A stretch of DNA of 64,000 nt from Montifringilla adamsi. Its lineage: Eukaryota; Chordata; Aves; Passeriformes; Passeridae. This document shows, one piece after another, positions 1 through 10,541 of the stretch; the stretch's first letter is position 1, and every line of letters begins with the position of its first letter. The stretch spans positions 561,471-625,470 of the forward strand of contig JAGGNK010008781.1 in the NCBI GenBank assembly GCA_017590115.1. The letters run 5' to 3'. The position numbers were made by a program, and so were the translations under genes. The notes under the pieces are model-generated. The model had not been told where the DNA came from. It ran no database searches and worked only from the letters and a program-made list of their open reading frames with translations.

Positions 1-345
1 TTCCCGTTCCCGGGCGCTGTCCCCGTTCCCGGGCGCTGTTCCCGGTCCCGGGGCGCTGTCCCCGTCCCCGGGCGCTGTTCCCGTTCCCCCGGCGCTGTCC
101 CCGTTCCCGGGCGCTGTTCCCGTCCCCGGGCGCTGTTCCCGTTCCCGGGGCGCTGTTCCCGTTCCCGGGCGCTGTTCCGGGGCGCTGTTCCCGGTCCCGG
201 GGCCCTGTCCCCGTTCCCGGGCGCTGTCCCCGTTCCCGGGCGCTGTTCCCGGTCCCGGGGCGCTGTCCCCGTCCCCGGGCGCTGTTCCCGTTCCCCCGGC
301 GCTGTCCCCGTTCCCGGGCGCCGTTCCCGTCCCCGGGCGCGTGCC
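1..345. repeat. GC-rich 19-20 bp minisatellite, block 1
   Basis: Direct tandem repeat of a unit whose core is gggcgctgt followed by a C-rich stretch such as ccccgttccc. About 17 units are present, with point variants (cccgg, ccccc) and single-base length changes. A longer period is also visible: the segment from about 39 to 135 recurs at about 246 to 340 with very few changes, an offset near 207 bp, which suggests block duplication of several units at once. The array is open to the left, so its full length is unknown. The complementary strand carries closely spaced runs of three to four G, so quadruplex formation is plausible but not shown. Confidence 0.9.
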
Positions 346-363
346 CGCGGGGGCGGCGGCGGC

Positions 364-447
364 TGCCCCGGGACAGCAGGGATAGAACCCGGGATAGCGG
401 GGACAGAGCCCGGGATAGCGGGGATCCAGCCCGGGATAGCGGGTTCC
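364..447. repeat. Short ~21-bp repeat with cccgggatagcgggga core
   Basis: Three to four imperfect copies of a unit containing gggatag, with a cccggg step, separate the two blocks of the 19-20 bp minisatellite. It is GC rich and CpG rich. No coding signal is seen. Confidence 0.7.
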
Positions 448-471
448 CCCCCGGGGCAGGCGGGGCTCCCC

Positions 472-562
472 GTTTCCCGGGCGCTGTTCCCGTTCCCGGG
501 CGCTGTCCCCGTTCCCGGGCGCTGTTCCCGGTCCCGGGCGCTGTTCCCGTTCCCGGTGTCCG
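472..562. repeat. GC-rich 19-20 bp minisatellite, block 2
   Basis: Four to five further copies of the unit seen at 1-345, with the same gggcgctgt core, resume after about 125 bp of different GC-rich sequence. The interruption suggests one array that was split or locally rearranged. Confidence 0.85.
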
Positions 563-765
563 GGCAGGACGCGGGCAGCCCGGTGCCGCCGGCAGGGACT
601 GATTCCCGTCTCCGCCCGTGGCCGGTGTCAGCTCGCCAGGAGATGGAGCAGTCAGACCAGAAACGGAGCCGGGGCCGGCGGGGCTGGCTCGGCGCCCCGA
701 GCGCCCGGGCTGCGCTGCCCCGCGGCTCCAGCGGCTCCCCGCGCCTGCCACCGGCCCGGGGTTCA

Positions 766-1150
766 TTTCTGTTGACAGTATCTGCATTTACCAAATTCAT
801 ATGGTTTGGGAAATTTAAAATCAATCAGATGCGGTACGTGCAAACCTGTTGATTCATTTAAAATATTTTGAAGTGTTTCCAGTTAATGCACATAACTTGC
901 ATGTGTTTAATGCTCTCTATCTCACAGCAATAAAATAAATATCAGTCCTTAGAAATTGTCACTTCTTAACTGCCATGGAACTACGAGACAATGAAACAAC
1001 CCTTACCATAAGCTCTATTAAAACGCGTTTTTACTTTGACTACATTAAATGGCTTTATTAATGATGAATAAACCCAAGCATACCCTGCTGCTCACTCCGC
1101 AGTGGGCAGCGGGCCGAGCGTGCTGCAGGCTGCCAGCAGCAGCGGTGTGA
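766..1150. other. AT-rich non-coding DNA
   Basis: Unique, AT-rich sequence between the CpG block and the pentamer array. I see no gene, splice-supported exon or repeat in it. Confidence 0.6.
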
Positions 1151-1384
1151 CAGCCCAGAACAGCCCAGAACAGCCCAGAACAGCCTCTCCAGTTCAGCCC
1201 AGCCCAGCTCAGCCCAGCGCAGCCCAGCCCAGTCCAGCCTCTCCAGTTCAGCCCAGCCCAGCCCAGCCCAGCCCAGCCCAGAACAGCCCAGCCCAGTCCA
1301 GCCCAGAACAGCCCAGCACAGCCCAGCACAGCCTCTCCAGCCCTCCCCAGCCCAGCCCAGCCCAGCACAGCCCAGCCCAGCAGC
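1151..1384. repeat. CAGCC-type pentamer/decamer array
   Basis: Low-complexity tandem array built from cagcc with variants cagaa, cagtc and cagca, mostly paired as 10-bp units such as cagcccagaa. Long open frames on both strands, up to 191 codons on the minus strand, read as monotonous Gly-Trp-Ala-Leu or Ser-Pro-Ala-Gln tracts. These are products of the repeat and not genes. Confidence 0.9.
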
Positions 1385-4300
1385 TCCGGCCCGGAGCGCC
1401 CCTCCTGCTCCCCAGGGACATTCCCCAGCACAGCAGCAAGCGCACAGAGGGAAGAGCTCCTTTTGCTGGGCGCTGAGGCTGACCCAGCTGCCGTGGCTGT
1501 GACACAGAACATGACTCGTATTTTGGGCTTCCCAACAGAACCAGAAAAGCTTAGGCTTGGGGGGAAGCGGTCTGAAGCGGGAATTAACTCTCCAGCGAGC
1601 CTTTCCATGAAAAGCAGGGTGTGTAGGTGGCACCAGGGCTCACAGGCATCATTTCACTTTACAAGTGTGCCTCTGCTTGAAGATTAAATGGCCGTGATGT
1701 GTTTGGAGGCACTGACTTCAGAGAGAACACTCCCTAGCAAACACTCACCTTTGTGGAAGAGCACTCTGACCTTGGCAGGTCATTTACAGTTTTGGAGGTA
1801 CCTGCAGTGAGCAAGGTTCCTTTTCCTTGTTCTCTGCTATTCCAGGTAGAAGTGGGTGACACTGTTGACATTAATACTTAAATAATAGGAATATCTCTTT
1901 TTGTTTCATTTATATTGTCAGTCTGTCCTCAAAGCCAGTTTTCTGCACAGCAACCCACTGGGGAAGCCAGGCTCTCTCAGAAGTTAAAAAGCAGAGCTTT
2001 CCCACTATGGAAGTGTGGATGCTGCTGCTTAAAGACAGCTGAAGTACTTTTAGCATGTGATTTCCACTATTCACATATAAATCTGGATAAATATTTAACA
2101 AACTCAATGCATACACTTGGATGTGGCATGTTCAGTGCTTTTAAGAGCGGTGATTACACCTTGCCATGGGCTCTTCACCCACAGTGGCAACTTTTATTGC
2201 TCTGTAGCCTGCAGGACTCTCCAGTGGGTCAGAGGTTTAGAGCTGCAGAAACACAATATGCAGATCTTTTTGGCTCAGCAGTATTTTAACATAAACAGAA
2301 TATAAAGATGTTGTCAAAGTAATTTGCGTTATGTAAATCATGAGAAAGCAGAATGTGTGTGTTGGAAAGAGTTATGTTTGTTTATTCATTTAAAATATCT
2401 GCCTGCTTAATGGTTTTTGTATGCCAAATCCCTTACATTTCACTGCAGAACTTAATTACCTTCAGAAGGGAGTTGTTAAAAGTACTTAATCAGGCTGGCT
2501 ACCTACAGCAATTCCTTATTAAAGTGAAAATAAACATCAACAATGAGCACTCTAATTTTTATACGTGGGCTGTCAGACAGTTAATTAGTGCTTAGTGAAA
2601 GACAGGTTCCAGTTTGGTTCAGTCTTTCAGACCTGCTATTTTAAACAATTCAACCCAGCTAAACCTGGCTGTGCAGGTGGCCTTAGAGGGCTGTCACAGT
2701 CAGAGGGAATGTGGAAAAGGCAGCAGGTCCATCATGTCCTTGGCCCAGGCTGGTTCAAAACACCAAGACAAGGTTTGGAAAATGGTAACTGTTTGCACTT
2801 CACTTTTTGTGCGGCCAAAACCCCTCCCAAACTGGACTTCAACACGTCACAATATCACATATGAATTTGTTTCCCCAGCTCTTTGGCTTGGGCTCTGCTT
2901 TGATGTTTGCTTTACCCGTGATGCAATTGTTTTTGCCTCCTGTCTCCTGTTGCTACAATGAGCCATTTCCCATCCATGTCATCTCCAAAGGGGGAAGGAC
3001 TGCATGGAAACAGAACAAAGAACACAGAACAAAAGAAAAGCAGGGATTTTTCCAAAGGCCCATTTGATGTACAAGTATAAACAGGAAAAAGATGCCTGAG
3101 GAGGTAGGAGGCAGGAACTGTACCAGCAGACAGCTGCGTGGTGAGCAGCCCTTTGGGCTCCTGAATGGCAAATAAAGAAGGAACTCCAATGCACACAGTG
3201 AGGAAAACACTGCCTTTAGTGTGATGAAAAGTGTATTACAAGTGCCTCCCAAGGAAGGTTGAGCCCTTACCTTCATGTACTTCTTGCAGCACCACGACCA
3301 GGCATCACCAGCTCTTTTGGCTCTAACCCCACAAAAGGCACCATCTCTAGACAGAGGCACAAACCCCATGGTGTGCTGTGCTGGAGCAAGAGGAGTCCTT
3401 CAGAGCAGCACTCAGGCACTTGCACGCAGAGCCAGGTCCTTAGAAGCCCAACGTGGTGCACCTGAGTCTCATGAAATATTTGTTAAGAAATTTTCAAACG
3501 GGAATTTCTCAAAAATAAGCATTGGAATTCACGTTCCTGTGGTAGGTTTTAACTAGTTATGAGTCTGGACCACAGAGCTTTTGCATTCTTAATTTGTTTT
3601 TTCCTAAAGTGAGAGAGGCAAAGTTTTAAAGACTGCGTGGTATCTGAAATACTAACAGAGTTCCTCTGTCCCAGAGCAAGTTTGAGTGCCACATTTTGCT
3701 TCCTGTCATGGAGCTTGGGACAGAGGAACCAGTGTGCCTGCCCTGGCTGGAGTGTGGGGACAGGCAAGGCAGTGAGCAAAAGGCATGTGACAGAAAAGAG
3801 AAAAAATTGCCACTAGGGAGATAATGCACAACTGCATAACAAATATCATGGAAGTACTCTCTCAAGGAGAGAAAATAAAGGTTTCAACTTTGCATTTCCC
3901 TGCTATATTAAAAATTCAGATTAGGCCTTGCTGACATTTGTTTTGTGTGCAAATCCTGCATGAAGTGAGCAGAAGTGATTTGGCATAAGTTCTCAGTAAC
4001 AGCTGTATTGGATGGAGAGGTCACATTACACCGACGGGAGCAAGGCCTGTTAATGCTGTAATTAGATTTGTGAACCATATTCAATAAGTCATATTAAATT
4101 CTGTAAGGTGTGCATTCTGTAAGATATCCTTTATTACCCATATTTTTAACTAGCAAGAGGAGAGGCAGAGTTGGTGTATGGAGTATGTTAGAATAGAAAA
4201 TTGTTTTGATTCAGATATTATACAGTGAAATGGGAGTGTTTCAGGAGACAGGCTAACAAGAATTCTCAAGTTTAGATCTATTGATTTTGGCTCATTTAGC

Positions 4301-7300
4301 AACCCAGTTTGATCTAATTGTCTTTTTATTGCTGTGAACCTTCCTGAATCATGCAGAGAATTTGGGTTATGTGATTTAGTGTTGGATTAAAAAATGTCAC
4401 AGCTTAACTTTCTTTAAAATAGTGTAGAACTTTGTTCACAGTCAACGAAGTTCATTATTTTTTTGTTCAAAGCCCAGCTGCAGGCCTGGAGCATTTCTCA
4501 TAAATATCAGGAAGTACCCGAAGCCACAGTCAGGATTAAAGAGTTGATCTGAACCTTAGATCTCAGCTTTAAAGCCGTAATGTACAGTGAATTTGGTTTC
4601 ATGGTAAAGGAAATGGTAATTGCTGAAGTATGTTTTCTTAAGTTGCAAAATCATTTTTGAAATGTTTTCATGGAAACCTGTCAGTGCCGTGCAGGAGAAT
4701 GAGCGGCCTGGTGGCACTGAGGCTGTGCATGGCACAGGGCAGGCTGGTGGCACTGGCAGGGCACAGCGTGGTGCTCAGGGCCAGCGCCCAGAGCTCTGCC
4801 TGGGCAAGGGCATCCACAGCTTCAGAGCTCCAGAACTTCTCCTGGAGGACGGACCAGGTTCTGACAAGCACACAGCCATGGCAGCCAAGAGCACGAATCC
4901 AGGAGTGACACCCTGAGTTACGAAAGGCAGAGGGAATTCCTCAGGGTAGCAGCAAAGTGTCAGAAAAAGCACTTTGCTGCTGGCTCCTGAGGTGTGGGGC
5001 GTGGGCTGGGAGGGCTCCGCTCAGTCAGACACGTCCCTGCACGCTCTGTGCACCTGGTTACCTGCAGCAGCCAAGCCACGCTCCCTCTGCTCTGCTTCCA
5101 CGGCAGCTTGTTTCGTCAGCATTTCATCGCACCACGGCAGCTGTTCTTGTATCCAGGAGGAGAATGACATCCCAGCACTTGGTGCTCCCTGCCCTTCTCC
5201 AGAGGAGTTTGCATCTGCACCTGTACTTCTTCCGCCGTGGCCGAGTTTGCTCCCGTCCCACTGCTCCATTCAGCACGGGATGCAGACACAATCTGGCTCC
5301 TAAGACAGACTGCTGTACCCTGAGAACGTGGCACTGTGGGGTGCTGGGCTGCAGTGTGGGGTTGCACTTCACAGAGCAGCTGCTGCGGGGGAGCAGGCAG
5401 GGCTGCTGGTACCTGCAGCCTGCACCAGCACACGAGCGTGCTGCCAGTGCACAGCCTGTCCCAGCTCAGGCACCTGTGAATTCCCTGCTAAGTGACACCA
5501 AAACAGGGTGAACGTTTCATTCTCTACAGACCCACCCTCAGTTCTGTGGCATTCCAGACTGATGGATGCTGTGAGATCCTGGCCAGCAGTTGCTGACTTT
5601 CTCTGAGGGTTCATTGCTTTCAGACTTCACTGTAGTGCGGCAAAGACGTTTAAAAGTTCCTGATTTCTCCCTCCTATATTTGTCTGTCAAGACTTGAAGT
5701 CACATTTGTCATCTGAACTGAGAACCAAGCTGATGCTGGAATCTCCTGCTCAGGTGCTCTCTATCCTTGAAGGTGCTTCATTTCAAATGTGTTGAACTTT
5801 TTGATTATAGATTTCCTCAGGCGCTCCAAGTTACTCTTCTGCCCTTCTCAGCACAAAAACTATCTTGACAAAACTCCTCAGGTTCTTTGCCCCAGAGGCT
5901 GCTTAGCAGTCAGTAAGTGTCTCCAAGCTGGATGCATGTGGCCTGTGGGTACACCCAGGACAATGTGGGCAAGCTGTGGAAAGCCCCATAAAGAGGCAGA
6001 GGAACCAGGAGTGAGTGGCAGCCAGAGTAAGCTGTAGTCACAGTTAAAGTATTTGCTTACTGACAAGCAAGTTTTGGTATGCTCTCCAATTTAGCCTAAG
6101 CAAAAGATACATGGGCTAGATGAATTCTTGCAATAGGGGCAGTCTGATCTCAGCCACTGCTCATCTTGGACATCTTTTGAGTATGCAGTGCCTTATTTGC
6201 ATGAATGGCTTGTGAACTGAATGCACAGTGAGTCCAGTCAAGAAATCAGCAAGCAGGAGAGGAGAGGGGCCGTGAGCATCAGCTCTGCCTTTGAAAAATC
6301 TGCATGCCTTGGATGATCAAAAAGGATGGACAGCACTGTTTGAAGACGAGAGCTGCAGGGCATTCACTCGAGAGAGGGTTCAAGTGGAGTCCAAGTGGAT
6401 GACAGTCAGCTCTTGAAGCCCTGAAGAAGGGCAGGAAATAATTTCTGAGAGTGGTGGCACAGGACTGAGCCTCGTGCAGCCCCTGGTGCTGCTCTGCAGA
6501 GCCTCCCTGGCAGTGCCAGCCTGGATCCACCCGGGGCTGGCATGGCACAGAGGGGCTCCAGCCCTGCAGGGTGTGAGGCTGGCCAGTGTGGGACTCCTCC
6601 TGAGCCTCACTTGCTGTGCAGGGGAGCTCAGCCCAGCCCCCAGCCCTCTTCATTCCCCTGAGACCCTAAAGTGGGGTGCAAAGTTTGTGATACTTGGTTA
6701 GCTTCCACTGCAGCTCTGAACTGCTGGAAGTGGGGACAGAAGAGTTGTACAGCAGGCAGACCTGCAGGACCATCTCTGGGATCATCTGAACCTCTGCAAG
6801 CAGCTCTGGAGCGTGCTGGGAATGCACAAATCCCTGGCCCCAGCAGGGAGAGCAGGGGCACTTCTGCCATGAGTTACGTACCCACAGCTGTGGCTCAGAG
6901 ATGCCCACTGCACCCAGACTCCCAAACTGCAGACAGGATGGGTGGTGTGGAACTGTTTGCTCTCTGGGACCCATGAACAAAATTGCACTGACAAAAACCA
7001 AACGGAGACACGGATGAAATTCCATTTTTCCTTTCCCCTTCCTCCCGTGAGGGGCCGTGGCTTTTGGAGCAGAGGCTCCCTGGGTGCTCCCTGGCAATCA
7101 GACCCGTGGCTGGCTTTTCCTCAGCGCTGTCTGGCAGGTTCGTTTTGATGGCTGCATTGCTATTGCCTGTTTCATTCCAGCCTGCACACACGCTAATGCT
7201 CCGTGCCACTGAGGAGATGTGTGCATTAAGGCAGGTGCAATGTCTTTTTGTGACAAAGGGCCTGCCCGGTGCTTTTGGAAGCAGACAAGAAATAAGGCAC

Positions 7301-9060
7301 GTCACATTTCAGCCAAATAAAAAAGCGCAAGTAGGACATTAGTCCAACTTTTTTGGATTGTGCATTTCAAAGTTTGCACCCAGTGGGTGGAGCAAAAATA
7401 AATCAGGGCCTCCTATAGTGAAAATGCATTTGGGACTCAAGCATCTAAAATGTGACCCTACCTCTGCTCCCGGGATTGTCAGCTGCCTCGGGGGTCATCT
7501 GATACACACCTCCTTTTCTCACTTCTGAGAATTTTTAGCTTGGAGTGTGTTTGAAAACACTTCAGAAAAAGGGTGGAAAACACAGAGTGCCTGCTTTGAA
7601 ATACACTCCTTTGTTAAATTCCTTTCCCAAGGGTAAAGAGACTCTCAAACACCTGAGGGCAACAAATGACTCTATTCAGACCTCTCACAAATGACCTAAT
7701 AAACTCCCAAAGGGTTACAATAGCTGATTTGTCATCATTTCTTGTCAGCTATTTATAGCATCAATGTAAATTGAAGCAAAACAATAAATACCTGAGTTAT
7801 TTTCTTTATTTTGGACATTCTTTAAACCCCAAATGGTGCTTTGCAATTTTAAACCTCCAATAATTAAATTTGCAATTGAGTTTAAATCATTCTCACACAT
7901 TTTATATTGTGTTGTTGTGTTCAAGCTGTATTTGCAGAACACCTGCCACCTTTTCCCTTGCTTCCCTTGGAATATTTGCCAGTAATGGGAGACAGCTCAG
8001 TCAGGAGGTAGAGGCTCAAAACCAAAAAATGAGGCAACAAAGAGAGAAAATGTGTCATTAGTTTGCATTCAGAAGGAAGAGGGAGCTGTGGGTGCCACGT
8101 GGGTGTGAAGAAGGTCTTGTTTTCAGTCTGCTTGGTGCTGTTCTGTGTCTCTTACTCCCACTAACCTCCTTGTAAGCAGGTTAAAGATGTCCCGAAGGAG
8201 AAGTGCAGTTCACTAGAACTACCAGAGAAGATAAAGCCTTTTTTCAGAACTTTCAGGGATGGCAGAAGGAAGTAAAAAATAAAATTCAGCTCATGGTATC
8301 TGTTAATTTTAAGAAGGACTAATGATTGTGAGCATTGCACCAAACCATGCTGTGTCTCAGTGTGAAGGTTCTCTCCCAGTCTCTGCTGACTAAAACCTGG
8401 GACTTTGATCCAGACCAGCTGTGTGTAACCCAGCAGTGGGAGCAGCACACACACCAATACAGGACATTCTTTTCCTGGGTACCTGTTGATGTGGATGGCC
8501 ACGTTCTGCAGGCGCTGGTTTCTTTCCATCAACAACAGACTCTTCAAACCCATCACCAAAGCCCGTGCCTGCTTTGGGTGCTGGAGGGCAGACAGTGGTT
8601 GTGCCTCGGCAGGAGTGCTCGCTGCCTGGGGAGCCGCCGTGCCCAGCGGGGAGGAGATGTGTCCTCACCGGGCCTGGGAGAGCTCTTCACGGAGCCTGGA
8701 CCGCCGGGGCCACGGGCTGGGAGAGCCCCGCTCAGCCGGAGCTGCTCCGTGCCGAGCTCAGGGGACACAGCTGGGCGCTTCAGGCACACAAAACTGCCTG
8801 CTCTTTATTTGTGTTGGGCACAAGGACAGCCCCTCTCACTGGGATGATGAGTAACGGCACCAGTGTCACAAACGGGCACAGGCCGCTGAGGCCAAGTGAC
8901 AGGTTTGGAAAATCTGCTCAGAGCTGGCTCACACTTGGGGTTCCAAACGCTGACAGCAACCACGATGAAAGTTACTGGAATATTGCTGTTACAGACACAA
9001 GCCCAGTCCTCTACAGCTTTGCTCACTGAATGAAGGGCAAACAACACACCAACAGGACAA
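1385..9060. other. Intergenic DNA, no gene recognised
   Basis: Mostly unique sequence. AT-rich stretches at about 2340-2620 and 3870-4440 hold several TAATTA-like sites and look like candidate conserved non-coding DNA. The part at 4680-5510 is more GC rich and has overlapping open frames on both strands (longest 184 codons at 4957-5511), none resembling a known protein. A GC-rich patch lies at about 8580-8780. No RNA gene, intact mobile element or splice-bounded exon was found. Confidence 0.55.
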
Positions 9061-9245
9061 ACAAAGAGGAACAACTTCGTGGAAAGGAAAAAAATGAAAT
9101 AAAAAAAGAGGAACAACTTCGTGGAGAGGAAAGAAATGAAATAAAAAAGGAGGAACAACTTCGTGGAAAGGAAAAAATAAAATAAAAAAAGAGGAACAAC
9201 TTGGTGGAAAGGAAAGAAATGAAATAAAACCAGAGGAACAAGGAG
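9061..9245. repeat. 42-bp A-rich minisatellite, four units plus partial
   Basis: The phrase gaggaacaacttcgtgg starts at 9066, 9108, 9150 and 9191 (ttggtgg in the last), and gaggaac again at 9233, giving periods of 42, 42, 41 and 42 bp. The rest of the unit is A rich. The period divides by three, so minus-strand frames read through as Phe/Leu/Ser-rich tracts. The array ends exactly where a CpG-rich segment begins. Confidence 0.92.
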
Positions 9246-9425
9246 GCGGGAAGAACCGCAGCGCGGCGGCGCGGGGCAGTCCCGCCGGACGCTCCGCAGG
9301 CGCGGCCGAGCCCCGCTCCGCGCGCGGCTGTCCCGCAGCGCCAGCCCCAACCCGCGCAAAGCGCATTGGAAACGCCAATGAGGCGCCTTCCAAACAGAGC
9401 CAGCCGGGGAGGCAGGGCAGCTCAA
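9237..9425. promoter_or_regulatory. Small CpG island with divergent CCAAT boxes
   Basis: About 190 bp of strongly GC- and CpG-rich DNA stand alone between an A-rich minisatellite and a pyrimidine tract. Near its right end an inverted CCAAT (attgg, 9365-9369) and a direct CCAAT (9375-9379) lie 5 bp apart, a classic NF-Y type arrangement. Together these suggest a small promoter, perhaps for a non-coding transcript, or an orphan CpG island. No start site or exon can be defined from sequence alone. Confidence 0.45.
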
Positions 9426-9437
9426 AGCTCAAAATGG

Positions 9438-9478
9438 TTCTTTCTTTCTTTCTCTCTCTCTCTTTTTTTTTCCTCCTC
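9438..9478. repeat. Pyrimidine microsatellite (TTTC/CT/T)
   Basis: Runs of tttc, then ct dinucleotides, then T, directly downstream of the CpG-rich segment. This is simple-sequence DNA. Confidence 0.9.
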
Positions 9479-10030
9479 TAAAGAAGACAGAAATACGGTT
9501 GGTTATTATCGAAGTTATTGCTACAAAGAATTTTGAAATTAAAAGATAAGCTTTCAGAGGAAGCTCAGTAATTTTCGTAAAGAAGGACTTAAAACAGATG
9601 TGCCCTCTTTAATCGGGGTGTGCTTGAAAAAATATAAATGCATTTTTAACATAGCAGGGGGAAAAATCATATGGTTACACATTTGTCTCCTGGGCAAAAA
9701 TAATTTTAGAAAAAAGTCTCTGTGCATTAGGTATCTTACAAAGAGCCACCACTGGAACTTTCTTATCTAGCAAAAACTCGGCTGATTGATCAGTTAATGT
9801 TTAGAAGGCAGAAAAATATCTTACATTGCTTCCTCTTTTTTCCTCTTTTTTTTTTTTTTTTTTTTTCACTGTGCTTTTTTCCTATTTGTATAACCACTAA
9901 AGTGAATTAACATCTTCACTAGGGCCAATACATGGCTTGAGGAAACTCCTGGAACTGACTGATTTACCCATTGCCTTTCTTTTCAGTTACATTTCTTAAC
10001 ACAATTCCTATATCCAATAGAATGCCATGC
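9479..10030. other. AT-rich non-coding DNA with poly(T) tract
   Basis: Unique AT-rich sequence with a run of about 21 T at 9846-9866. The T run could be the tail of a minus-strand retroinsertion, but no element body is recognisable beside it. No gene is seen. Confidence 0.55.
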
Positions 10031-10197
10031 CAGGACCCCAGCCCCTCATTCCCGGACCCCAGCCCCTCATTCCTGGACCCCAGTCCCTCATTCCCAGGGA
10101 CCCAGCCCCTCATTCCCAGACCCCAGCCCCTCATTCCTGGACCCCAGTCCCTCATTCGTGGATCCCAGCCCCTCATTCCCGGACCCCAGCCCCTTTT
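10031..10197. repeat. 21-bp C-rich minisatellite
   Basis: Seven units of about 21 bp with the core cccctcattcc and linker ggaccccag, then a partial unit ending in ccccttttccc. Variants include gtccctcattc and one 2-bp longer unit. Because the period divides by three, frames stay open on both strands and give Pro/Ser/Phe or Gly/Leu/Arg repeats. These are not protein genes. Confidence 0.92.
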
Positions 10198-10467
10198 CCC
10201 TCCAGCAGGAGGTCTCTCTGCCGGAGCAGCCTCTCCAGCAGGTGCTGAGCTGCTGCTGCTGCGGGCCTGCCAAGAGCAGGTCAGCCAGGGGAAGGTTCTC
10301 CAGCCCCCAGAGGAAGGTTTTGCCCTTTGCAGCTTCACAGAGCCTGACAAGGGGCAGGATGGTGAAACACCTTTCCAACGCCGGTGAGGCACAAGTGGCT
10401 GCTGGGCTTTCCTTTGGCAAACACAAGTCAGAGCCTGGGTATGCTCCCAACAGCCTTTGCAGGTGAC

Positions 10468-10541
10468 TTTTTCCTTTTTCCTTTTTTGTTTTTTTTGTGG
10501 TTTTTTTTTTTTTTCTTTTTTTTTCTTTTTTTTTCTTTTTG
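10468..10541. repeat. T-rich simple sequence
   Basis: Near-continuous T with scattered C and G. On the minus strand it is an A-rich tract. It also creates a lysine-rich artefactual frame on the minus strand. Confidence 0.85.

Larger units (their letters stand above)
1..765. promoter_or_regulatory. CpG island-like region at left edge
   Basis: Very high G+C with abundant CpG throughout, including the non-repetitive part at 560-765, then an abrupt fall to AT-rich DNA after about 766. This composition is typical of an unmethylated vertebrate promoter, but minisatellite arrays alone can give the same impression. A 98-codon forward frame (556-852) crosses the boundary and matches no protein I recognise. 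In amniotes PIWIL1 lies on this side of FZD10 (recalled synteny), so a neighbouring promoter is possible but unproved. Confidence 0.45.

Noticed and set aside
556..852. 98-codon forward frame leaving the CpG block, considered as a first coding exon
   Set aside because: Arg/Pro/Gly/Ser-rich from GC-rich DNA, no recognisable homology, and it runs into AT-rich sequence to a chance stop.
4957..5511. 184-codon forward frame with several overlapping frames on the other strand
   Set aside because: Locally GC-rich DNA has few stops. The composition is unremarkable and no protein family is recognised.
8805..9425. 206-codon minus-strand frame with Phe/Leu-rich middle, which might suggest a membrane protein
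   Set aside because: The hydrophobic part is the complement of the A-rich 42-bp array and the ends are CpG-rich or unrelated sequence.
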